Below, piece by piece: positions 1 to 6,729 of a stretch of 64,000 bases of DNA (position 1 is the first letter of the stretch; each line of letters starts with the position of its first letter). The translations under genes and the position numbers were made by a program. This stretch comes from Halorubrum sp. GN11_10-6_MGM (lineage in GTDB: Archaea; Halobacteriota; Halobacteria; Halobacteriales; Haloferacaceae), in the NCBI RefSeq assembly GCF_005435165.1, contig NZ_SGUC01000012.1:23614-87613 (forward strand). The letters run 5' to 3'. Below the pieces are notes generated by a model. The model was not told where the DNA came from and ran no database searches. It was given only the letters and a program-made list of their open reading frames with translations.

Positions 1-2027
1 TACTCCAACACCTCGGCGGCGCCGTCCTCGGAGTAGCCGCGGTCGACGAGGGCCGAAACCCACGCGCTCCGGTCCTCGTCGTCGAGGTCGGTCGCGGACA
101 CCAGCGCCGAGAAGTTGATGTTGTGCTTTTTGTCCTCCCACAGCTTGCGTTCGAGGGCGCGGCGGAGCCGGTCGTTCTCCTGCGGGTCGAAGCCGCGCCC
201 CTCGCGGGCGCGCCGCGAGACCCAGTTCGACACCTCCTGCCGGAAGTCGTCCTTGCGGTCGGAGGGGACGTCGAGCTGCTCTTCGACCGCGCGCAGGAAC
301 GTCTCGTCCGGCTCGGTCTCGCGGCCGGTGAGCTCGTCGTCGACGGTGTCGTCGTCGATGTACGCCATCACGTGGTCCATGTACTTCTCGCCCTGCCGGC
401 GGAGCTCGTCCACGTCGTACGCCAACGCGTGGCGCACGTCTTCGATGGCGCGCTCGCGGTACTCCTCGCGGACCCGGTCGAGCAGCCGCTCGTAGCGGTC
501 GAGGTCGTCGGCCGCGATCGACCCGTGACCGCCGAGATTCGCCTCGAAGTGGTCGAACACCGACAGCGGCGAGAGGTGGCTCCGGTCGCGGTGGGTGGCG
601 TCCATGATCGCCTCGGCGATCTCGTCGCCGACGAACCGCGCCGAGATCCCGTCCATCCCCTCGCCGACGTCGGCGGACTCGGCGGCGTCCTCGCGGAGCT
701 TCCGCGCGTCGATCTCCTCGTCTTCGAGCTCGCCGTTGTACACCTTCGCCTTCTCCAACAGGCTCACCGTCCCGTCGGTCGGCTCCTCCAGCCGGGTGAG
801 CACGCCGAAGAGGCCCGCCATCTCCAGCGCGTGCGGCTCGACGTGGACGTTCGGCACGTCGGCGTTGGCGAGCATCTTCTCGTAGATCTTCGCCTCGCTC
901 TCGTACTCCAACACGTACGGGTAGTCGATCCGTTTGGTGCGGTCGTTGAACGCCTCCATCTTCTCGTCGCCGGTCTTCTCGCGGTACTCCGGCATGTTCG
1001 TCCGGCCGACGATCACCTGGTCGATGTCGATCCGCGGGTTGTTCTTCGGCTTGATCGTCGACTCCTGAGAGGCGTGGAGGAAGTCGTAGAGGAACTCCCG
1101 CTGGAGTTTCAGGAGTTCCTCGCCGGAGAACAGCCCCCGGTTCGCGTTGCAGAACGCGCCGGCGTAGTCGAACGCGCGCGTGTCGGACTCGCCGTACACC
1201 GCGAGCTTCGCGTAGTTGACGTCGCCGGTGAGCTCCGTCTCGTCCTGGTTCTTCTTGTCCTTCGGCTCGAACGTCTCGATGCACTCTCGCCGGTTCTCGT
1301 CGGCGACCAGCCGCACGACCTCGACGTGTTCGTCGAGGACGCGCTGAAGGTCGTCGTCGTAGTGCGCGAGCAGTTCGTTCAGGTAGAACTCCGAGGCGGG
1401 GTCGGGGTGCTGTTCGTTCCGCAGCGTGTAGGGCGCGTCGAGCCGCTCGTTGAGGTCGTCGATCACCGCCTGTCGCTGCGGTTTCGGGAGCAGGACGAGC
1501 GGGTCCTGACTCATCGGCGAGCGGACCGTGTCGTCGTCCGGGTCCTGGTCGTCGATCACCGAACAGAGGTCGACCCAGCGGAAGGTGTACATCCGACCCG
1601 CGTCCTCGCGGGTGTACGCCTCGAAGTAGCGGCGGACGAGCCAGTCGAAGTGCGACTTCCCGGAGCCGACCGGTCCCAACAGGAGCTTGATCCGCTTCTC
1701 GGGGCCGAGCCCCCGGGCGCCGGACTTCACCTTGTTGACGAACTCGTGGATCGCCTCGTGAACCTCGCGGCCGTAGAAGACGTTTTCGCCGTCGTGGAGC
1801 GGGTCCTCGGCGGCGAGCGCGTACTCGACGACGCCGTGTTCCTCGTCGTAGTCGGTCCCGTAGTGGTCGAACATGTCCGCGACGCGCTGGTGGGCGTTCC
1901 GCGCGATCGTCGGGTCGTCGTACAGCGCGTCGAGGTACCAGTCGAACGAGCGCGCCGCTCTGAGGTCGTCGGGGACCTCCGTCCGGTACTCCTCGCTGAG
2001 CCGTTCGAGCGTGTGTCGGTCTGCCAT
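1..2027 (-). CDS. prkA: PrkA-family serine protein kinase / AAA+ protein (3' end off the window)
   Basis: The reading frame starts at ATG 2027 and runs open to the left edge, giving about 675 residues without a stop. A Walker A motif GPVGSGKS lies near residues 117-124 inside an AAA+ module. The rest follows the PrkA/YeaG pattern of an N-terminal AAA+ domain and a C-terminal kinase-like domain. Members of this family are cytoplasmic stress or stationary-phase kinases. In haloarchaea they usually sit with a second PrkA, a YeaH-like protein and SpoVR; those genes would lie beyond the left edge, so this is knowledge of the family and not seen here. A TATA-like segment near 2186-2196 about 160 bases upstream could serve this gene, which would then have a long leader. 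The C-terminus is missing because of the window edge, not because of damage. Confidence 0.9.
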   Translation of the reverse strand, partial: MADRHTLERLSEEYRTEVPDDLRAARSFDWYLDALYDDPTIARNAHQRVADMFDHYGTDYDEEHGVVEYALAAEDPLHDGENVFYGREVHEAIHEFVNKVKSGARGLGPEKRIKLLLGPVGSGKSHFDWLVRRYFEAYTREDAGRMYTFRWVDLCSVIDDQDPDDDTVRSPMSQDPLVLLPKPQRQAVIDDLNERLDAPYTLRNEQHPDPASEFYLNELLAHYDDDLQRVLDEHVEVVRLVADENRRECIETFEPKDKKNQDETELTGDVNYAKLAVYGESDTRAFDYAGAFCNANRGLFSGEELLKLQREFLYDFLHASQESTIKPKNNPRIDIDQVIVGRTNMPEYREKTGDEKMEAFNDRTKRIDYPYVLEYESEAKIYEKMLANADVPNVHVEPHALEMAGLFGVLTRLEEPTDGTVSLLEKAKVYNGELEDEEIDARKLREDAAESADVGEGMDGISARFVGDEIAEAIMDATHRDRSHLSPLSVFDHFEANLGGHGSIAADDLDRYERLLDRVREEYRERAIEDVRHALAYDVDELRRQGEKYMDHVMAYIDDDTVDDELTGRETEPDETFLRAVEEQLDVPSDRKDDFRQEVSNWVSRRAREGRGFDPQENDRLRRALERKLWEDKKHNINFSALVSATDLDDEDRSAWVSALVDRGYSEDGAAEVLE

Positions 2028-2460
2028 CGTATCATGTTTACCCGGAGGGCGGACGGCGTCGCCGGCGATCGGCGCGACGGTCGGAGCCGCCGCTCTCCGT
2101 GCGCGTGTCAACAGCTCGTCGAACCGCGAGCAGCGTGTCGTCGGGGTGCGCGTCGGTGCCGGTGATCGCCTCGCCCGTATCCGAGGCTATATATGTGGGA
2201 GTGATTGCCACGGATAAGTATGTCGCCAGTTGACACACGACAGTATCGATCCGGAACCGCCGCGGTCGTCGGATCGCCCCCGTTCGGTGACGGTCCGTCG
2301 GTCGCTGTTATGCCCGGCTCGTGAGATCCACGACGGCGGTGACGCCGCGAGCCCCGCGGATCGCTCGCGCGCGCCGACCGAGGGGCGGTCCGGCGCGCCG
2401 AGAACCGGAAATCTCGCCCCCGGAACGCACCCTTTTGCGGGACGCCACCGCAGCACGGGT
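2028..2460. other. Intergenic region between prkA and the DUF1028 gene
   Basis: This 433-base stretch holds no convincing gene. Short frames on both strands lack the strong codon bias of the neighbours. It contains a TATA-like segment (ctatatatgtg, about 2186-2196) that could drive prkA leftwards. At 2230-2250 there is a 21-base segment matching 18 of 21 positions of the left end of the IS630 element at 21010 (see findings). An upstream in-frame extension of the DUF1028 frame to 2230 exists but has no family similarity. Confidence 0.5.
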
Positions 2461-3189
2461 GTGACGTTCAGCATCTGCGTCCGCGAGCGGTACACCGACG
2501 AGGACGGCGGCGACCAGATCCGGTTCGGCGTGGCGGTGACCACTCGCCTGCCGGGCGTGGGCACGCTCTGCCCGTTCGCCTCGTCGGACGGCGCGGTGGC
2601 GACCCAGTCGCTCGTCAACGTCGAGTTGGGCCGGAAGGGGATCGAGTACCTCGGCGACGGGCTCGCCGTCGACGACGCGTTAGAGGCCCTCCTGAACGCC
2701 GACGAGGGGAGCGCGCAGCGCCAGCTCCACGGCGTCGACGCCGACGGGACGTTCGCGTTCTCCGGCGACGAGTGTAACGACTGGTACGGTCACCGCGAGG
2801 GGCAAAACTACACCGTCGCGGGCAACCTCCTAACCGGCGAGGACGTGATCGAGGACACTGCGGCCGCCTACGAGTCGGACGCGCACGGCGGCGCGCCCCT
2901 CGCCGAGCGGCTGATCGACGCCCTCGCCGCGGGCCACGCCGCGGGCGGCGACAAGCGCGAGGACCTCGAGGTCCAGTCCGCGGCGCTGCTCGTCCGGAAC
3001 ACGGAGGACGAGGCGGACGACCCCTACTACAACGACCTCCGAGTCGACGCGAGCGAGACGCCGGTGGCGGACCTCCGCGAGACGTACGAGATCGCGAAGC
3101 GCGGCTACGAGACGATCCTAGCGAAGTACGCCGAAGAGGAGGAAGAGACGGCCGACGGCGAGGAGGGCGGCGACGTCGACGGGGAGTAG
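2461..3189 (+). CDS. DUF1028 family protein
   Basis: The 242-residue protein matches the DUF1028 pattern: an N-terminal TFSI-type strand, then VAVTTRLPGVGTL, GAVATQSLVN, a GxxGIEYLGDGLAVDDAL helix, FSGDECNDWYGHREG and AGNLLTGEDV, ending in a GGDKRED-QSAALLV segment. This family is an Ntn-hydrolase-like fold with no firmly established reaction. It is often found near peptide or amino-acid metabolism genes, but nothing next to it here narrows the role. The GTG at 2461 is chosen because similarity begins there. The frame is open upstream to 2230, but that extension is unrelated to the family. The C-terminal tail after residue 225 is a short acidic E/D/G-rich extension. Transcribed away from prkA and towards the convergent EEP gene. 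Confidence 0.85.
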   Translation: MTFSICVRERYTDEDGGDQIRFGVAVTTRLPGVGTLCPFASSDGAVATQSLVNVELGRKGIEYLGDGLAVDDALEALLNADEGSAQRQLHGVDADGTFAFSGDECNDWYGHREGQNYTVAGNLLTGEDVIEDTAAAYESDAHGGAPLAERLIDALAAGHAAGGDKREDLEVQSAALLVRNTEDEADDPYYNDLRVDASETPVADLRETYEIAKRGYETILAKYAEEEEETADGEEGGDVDGE

Positions 3190-3196
3190 CGACCTC

Positions 3197-4048
3197 CTAC
3201 ACCGTTAGCCGCGCGAGGATCGGCAGGTGGTCCGAGGGGTACCGTCCGCGGTCGTCTCGGTCCGCGAGCGTCGCGAACGCCTCGACGGCGAGCTCGGGCG
3301 AGACGAGCGCGTGGTCGATCCGCCGCCCGTCGATGAGGCGGGCGAAGTCGGTGAGGCTCGTCTCCGGTCCGTGCCGGAGGTCGGCGGCGGCCGCGGCGTC
3401 GCGGAGCGCGATCCCGTCGTCGGCCGGCTTCTCGGTGGTTCGCCCGTCGCGCTCCGGGTCGTCGCCGACGAGAATTCGATGAGGGGCCGACCCCGGCGTA
3501 CAGTTGAGATCGCCGACGAGGGCGACCGGGAGCGTCTCGGTGCGCCCGTCTCCGTCCCCGTCCGCGCCCGCTATCTCCGGGACCCGTTCGCGGAGCAGCC
3601 GGGCGGCCTCGCGGCGCGCGGTCGCGCTCACGTGGTCGAAGTGCGTGTTGACGACGAGGAGCTCCAGTTCCTTCTCGCGAGCGCGCACGCGCGCCCATGT
3701 CGCGATTCTGGGGTAGGACGCGTCCCATCCGGTCGACGGCTCGTCCGGGCTCTCGGAGAGCCAGAACGTGTCGCTCGCGGCGACCGTCCAGCGGTCGCCT
3801 CGGACCGCGATCGGACACCCCTCGCCCTCGCCGCCGGCCTCGCGGCCCCGGCCGACGAACTCGTACGCCGGGAGCCGCTCGCGGAGGTCGTCGCGCTGCT
3901 CGGGCAGCGGCTCCTGAAACGCAGCGACGTCCGGCCGGTGAAAGCCGACGAGGCGTCCGACACCGTCTCGGCGGTCGTGCCAGGCGTCGTGGTGGTCGCC
4001 GCGGTTGGCGTAGCGGACGTTGTAGCTCAGCACCCGAATCGCGGTCAT
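3197..4048 (-). CDS. Endonuclease/exonuclease/phosphatase (EEP) family protein
   Basis: The 283-residue protein carries the EEP superfamily signature in order: LSYNVRYAN near the N-terminus, FQEP (metal-binding Glu), NTHFDH in the middle, GDLNCTPGS (Asp/Asn pair) and a C-terminal SDHLPI. These residues hold Mg2+ and the catalytic His/Asp in APE1/DNase I/sphingomyelinase-like phosphodiesterases. No signal peptide is present, so it is probably cytoplasmic. The substrate cannot be told from sequence; this subgroup is often annotated generically. ATG at 4048 is used; a GTG one codon upstream is also possible. It converges on the DUF1028 gene with only 7 bases between the stops. Confidence 0.85.
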   Translation of the reverse strand: MTAIRVLSYNVRYANRGDHHDAWHDRRDGVGRLVGFHRPDVAAFQEPLPEQRDDLRERLPAYEFVGRGREAGGEGEGCPIAVRGDRWTVAASDTFWLSESPDEPSTGWDASYPRIATWARVRAREKELELLVVNTHFDHVSATARREAARLLRERVPEIAGADGDGDGRTETLPVALVGDLNCTPGSAPHRILVGDDPERDGRTTEKPADDGIALRDAAAAADLRHGPETSLTDFARLIDGRRIDHALVSPELAVEAFATLADRDDRGRYPSDHLPILARLTV

Positions 4049-4170
4049 CACGTCGGCCGTCGCGGCCGAGGTGATTAAAAGGCGCGGAGCGGGGACGCTG
4101 AAGCCGGTGGCGCCCAGACCGCCCGGCTGTAGGACGATCTCGGGTCCAGTTATATATGCGCGAGAGACAC

Positions 4171-4205
4171 GAATACCACCGAAGCCCCAGTCGCTCGGCT
4201 GTACG
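4171..4205. repeat. Partial tail unit of the dispersed hairpin repeat
   Basis: This short segment repeats the 3'-tail motif gaagccccagtcgc seen again 70 bases to the right at the start of the full element (4245-4258). The same double-tail arrangement recurs at 63765 and 63833, so the tandem tail is a property of the family and not an accident of this locus. Confidence 0.6.
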
Positions 4206-4222
4206 TAGCTGCTTATAGATCG

Positions 4223-4499
4223 TTGATCGACAGGGACACTTCCGAAGCCCCAGTCGCGAGGCGGGCAGACGCTCGCTGTGCTCCTCGTCGCTCACTGCGT
4301 TCGCTCCTGCGGTGCTTACATCGCCTCTGCCCGCCTCGCGACTGCCCCTTCGAGTCCCGCCCCGCACCGCGACCGCACCTCACGCCTCCCCAGCCTCGCG
4401 GTTCGCGCTCTCCGAGCGCTCACCGCGTCCCTCGCGTGTGCTGCTCGGCCGCGGGGCGGCCTCGCAGGCACGCGCCACCGCATCGTAGTTATAAATAGC
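4223..4499. ncRNA. Dispersed structured repeat / candidate ncRNA, copy 1
   Basis: A GC-rich element between the EEP and PUA genes with no codon-like signal. It holds a perfect 19-bp inverted repeat, 4251-4269 pairing with 4326-4344, enclosing a 56-base loop that ends in tgcttac. Beyond the second arm lie conserved blocks ccccgca, cctccccagcctc, gtgctgct and aggcacgcgcc. It ends in a TATA-like ttataaatag (4489-4498). The element at 32254-32550 has the same blocks in the same order, with compensating changes in the hairpin arms. The TATA-like block at the right end would fit transcription leftwards, but a second TATA-like block (cttatag, about 4211) would fit rightwards, so the strand is left open. 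It could instead be a non-autonomous mobile repeat. Confidence 0.6.
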
Positions 4500-4530
4500 G
4501 TCGCAGAACGGGGCTCGCCGTCGCTCGGGA

Positions 4531-5013
4531 TCAGACCGAGAACTCGTAGAGGTCGTCGCCGACGTGGTGGATCGACTCGACCACCTTCCCGCTGTCGCCG
4601 ACCATATCGTCGCCGTCGACCATCGCGCGGCCCACCGCCAGCACCTTGCCGTGCGTCTCCTCGGCGATCACGACCAGGTCCCCCTCGCGGATCGACGCGT
4701 CCGCCTCGACGATCCCCGGGCGCATCACGTCGGCGCCGTCGGAGACGAAGGAGATGGCGCCCGAATCGACCGTGACGACGCCGGTCTCCGGCTCGTAGTC
4801 GTTCGCGCCGCGGACGGTGAGGAACGGCTCGTCCTCGTCGACGTAGAAGACGGCCGGCTCGCCGTCGACCAAGACGAGCTCGTAGCCGGCGTCGACGAAC
4901 TCCACGAACTCGAAGGTGTCCCCGTCGACGTCGACTCCGAGGTGGTCGGCGACCGCCTCGCGGATCGCCGCGATCTCGTCGCTCCGGAGGTGGTGCCGCG
5001 ATTTCACTTCCAT
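4531..5013 (-). CDS. PUA domain-containing RNA-binding protein (MCT-1/Tma20-like)
   Basis: This 160-residue protein has a small N-terminal domain (MEVKSRHHLRSDEIAAIREAV, about residues 1-70) followed by a PUA domain (about 75-155) with the typical VMRPGIVEAD, GDLVVI and VGRAMV segments. Archaeal proteins with this layout resemble eukaryotic MCT-1/Tma20 and bind tRNA or rRNA, probably in translation or RNA modification. The ATG at 5013 is chosen because homology starts with MEVKSRH; the open frame runs upstream to 5073 but that part looks unrelated. The gene diverges from the ferredoxin gene at 5161. Confidence 0.85.
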   Translation of the reverse strand: MEVKSRHHLRSDEIAAIREAVADHLGVDVDGDTFEFVEFVDAGYELVLVDGEPAVFYVDEDEPFLTVRGANDYEPETGVVTVDSGAISFVSDGADVMRPGIVEADASIREGDLVVIAEETHGKVLAVGRAMVDGDDMVGDSGKVVESIHHVGDDLYEFSV

Positions 5014-5160
5014 GGCCGTCCCGTCGACCGCTCGGCCGATAAATGGACCGCTCCGCGGCGTGGCTCCCGGCAATCGGTTCGGGACGACACCCTCCGGTCT
5101 CGCTCTCGTCCCGTTGGACCGATCAAAACGGTCTTAATCCACCTCTCCATATCGTCTCGT

Positions 5161-5751
5161 ATGCTCAACCTCGTGAACCCGCCGGCGATCGTCCTCGCCG
5201 CGGTCGCGACGCTGCTCATCGTCCTCGTCACCTCGGTGCGGGGGACGGGGTGGGAGCCCACGACCGACATCGCCGACGAAGTGCTCGAACACCGCGCGTC
5301 CGCGGTCCCCGAGACGGAGTTCCCGGAGCCGGGCAACCGCGCGGTCGGCGGCGGTGGCGGCGGCGGCGCCATCCCGGCCGGCGGTGCGGAGGGCGAGGAG
5401 GGCGAACTCGAAGAGGGCGGCACCGTCAGCTCCGGCCCCGGAGACATCCCCGAAGACGAGGTGGAGTACTTCGAGGTCGAGTTCGTCAAGCAGGGCGAGA
5501 CGATCGAGCTCTCGAACGACGAGCCCATCCTCGAACAGGGCGAAGACGAGGGGTGGGACCTCCCGTACGCATGCCGTCAGGGCCAGTGCGTCTCCTGTGC
5601 CGGCCACATCACCGACGGCCCCTCCGAGGACTTCGTCGAACACGACAACCAGCAGATGCTCGACGAGGCCGAGATCGACGACGGCTACACGCTCACCTGC
5701 GTCGCCTACCCGCGCGACTCCTTCAGCATCGAGACCGGCGAGGCGCCGTAG
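5161..5751 (+). CDS. Membrane-anchored 2Fe-2S ferredoxin
   Basis: The 196-residue protein has one N-terminal membrane segment (about residues 8-26), a Gly/Glu-rich linker containing a run of seven glycines (about 63-69), and a C-terminal plant-type 2Fe-2S domain. The cluster ligands are C138, C143 and C146 in the C-x4-C-x2-C arrangement, and C180. The charged linker suggests the ferredoxin domain is tethered to the membrane, probably to serve a membrane electron-transfer partner; the partner is not visible here. Haloarchaeal soluble ferredoxins have an acidic insertion instead, so this is a distinct, anchored member. ATG 5161 directly precedes the hydrophobic segment. Confidence 0.88.
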   Translation: MLNLVNPPAIVLAAVATLLIVLVTSVRGTGWEPTTDIADEVLEHRASAVPETEFPEPGNRAVGGGGGGGAIPAGGAEGEEGELEEGGTVSSGPGDIPEDEVEYFEVEFVKQGETIELSNDEPILEQGEDEGWDLPYACRQGQCVSCAGHITDGPSEDFVEHDNQQMLDEAEIDDGYTLTCVAYPRDSFSIETGEAP

Positions 5752-5766
5752 CGTCGCCCGCGTTCG

Positions 5767-5850
5767 CCCTCTCGCCTTCTTCCTTCCCCGCATTCTTCTC
5801 TCCCCGCATTCTTCCTTCCCCGCGTTCTTCCTTCCTCGCCTTCTCCCGCT
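5767..5850. repeat. Polypyrimidine short tandem repeats
   Basis: Directly after the ferredoxin stop there are several imperfect copies of a CT-rich unit built on ccccgcattcttc with spacing of about 18-20 bases. No coding potential is evident. Pyrimidine-rich tracts after stop codons are common archaeal terminators, so this may end ferredoxin transcription. Confidence 0.5.
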
Positions 5851-5898
5851 CGCGTCCGCTCGCGACATCCTTTTTCCCGCGTCGCTCCAACCGCTCGT

Positions 5899-6237
5899 AT
5901 GTCCGTTACCACGGCGCTCGTCGCCGGCGGCGGCGGCGTCGCCGTCGCGCTGATCGCCGCGCTCGTCTACCGCGACGCGACCCGCGTCGGCGTCGACCTC
6001 GGCACGCCGGCGACGTGGGGCGCCCTCGTCGTCCTCACCGGCGGCGCCAGCGTCGTCACCCTGATCCTCGTCCCCGACGCCCCCCTCCCCGGCGTCCTCG
6101 TGTTGACCGCGCTCGGCCCGCTCCTATACCTCCTCGAACGCGACGACTCGATGAACGGCGACGACGCGGCCGATCCCACGCGGCTCCCCAGCCAGTCCGG
6201 TGAGTCGGCGGACAGGAGCGACGAGGGGGATCGATAG
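5899..6237 (+). CDS. Small integral membrane protein, unknown function
   Basis: A 112-residue protein with three hydrophobic segments (about residues 5-23, 38-57 and 62-81) followed by a hydrophilic, acidic C-terminal tail of some 30 residues. I do not recognise a named family. The codon usage fits the host, the start ATG follows the pyrimidine repeat, and the gene is in the same direction as the ferredoxin and NifU genes on either side. Confidence 0.7.
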   Translation: MSVTTALVAGGGGVAVALIAALVYRDATRVGVDLGTPATWGALVVLTGGASVVTLILVPDAPLPGVLVLTALGPLLYLLERDDSMNGDDAADPTRLPSQSGESADRSDEGDR

Positions 6238-6348
6238 CGGTTTCATCTGCTTTCATCCCGTCTCATCGACGATGACACAGTTCCTTTCCGCTCGCGAGTC
6301 GGCTCCTAAACCGCAACTTTCCATACGGTCGGGAGCGAACGGGAGGTA

Positions 6349-6684
6349 ATGAGCGACGAGAGCGACGAGAGCCTCGCGGACCGGGTCGAGCGGTGGATGG
6401 TCGGACAGATGCCGATCATCCAGATGCACGGCGGCACGAGCGTCGTGCGCGAGGCGGACCCCGAGAGCGGCGAGGTCGTCGTCGAGCTCGGCGGCACCTG
6501 CTCGGGCTGCGGCATCTCGAACATCACCGCCGACAACATCCGCCGCGACCTCATCATGGACTTCGAGGAGGTCGACGACGTCACCGTCCGGACCGCCTCC
6601 TCCGGTGACAACGGGGCGTCCACCGTCGAGGGCGGCCGCGGCGGCGAGCTCCGCCACGAGACCGAGTCCGCGAACCACTTCTGA
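6349..6684 (+). CDS. NifU C-terminal domain protein (Fe-S cluster scaffold/carrier)
   Basis: The 111-residue protein contains the compact NifU C-terminal (Nfu) domain, with the sequence [16 protein letters not shown] and the cluster-binding pair C51-x-x-C54. Nfu proteins hold a 4Fe-4S cluster at a dimer interface and pass it to client proteins in the cytoplasm. The neighbouring ferredoxin gene needs Fe-S assembly, so proximity may be meaningful, although no other assembly gene is adjacent. The acidic 35-residue C-terminal extension after about residue 75 is unlike the family core and looks like a haloarchaeal tail. Confidence 0.87.
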   Translation: MSDESDESLADRVERWMVGQMPIIQMHGGTSVVREADPESGEVVVELGGTCSGCGISNITADNIRRDLIMDFEEVDDVTVRTASSGDNGASTVEGGRGGELRHETESANHF

Positions 6685-6729
6685 ACGAGACGGGCCGACC
6701 CCGCCCCGCCCTCCGCTCCTCTTTCTAGT

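Noticed and set aside
123..2165. Long plus-strand open frame opposite prkA
   Set aside because: It is the mirror of the GC-biased codons of prkA. It has no start context and its protein is a repetitive Val/Arg/Leu-rich sequence without family features.
2038..2238. 66-residue minus-strand frame just upstream of prkA
   Set aside because: It overlaps the TATA-like segment, ends in Arg/Pro low complexity and resembles no family I know.
3105..4367. 420-residue minus-strand frame across the EEP gene and the repeat
   Set aside because: Arg/Pro/Gly-rich out-of-frame translation of the EEP gene; the correct frame (3197-4048) has all catalytic motifs.
4278..4775. Plus-strand frame covering the structured repeat
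   Set aside because: Its codons follow the hairpin and GC blocks, and the related repeat at 32.3 kb does not keep the frame.
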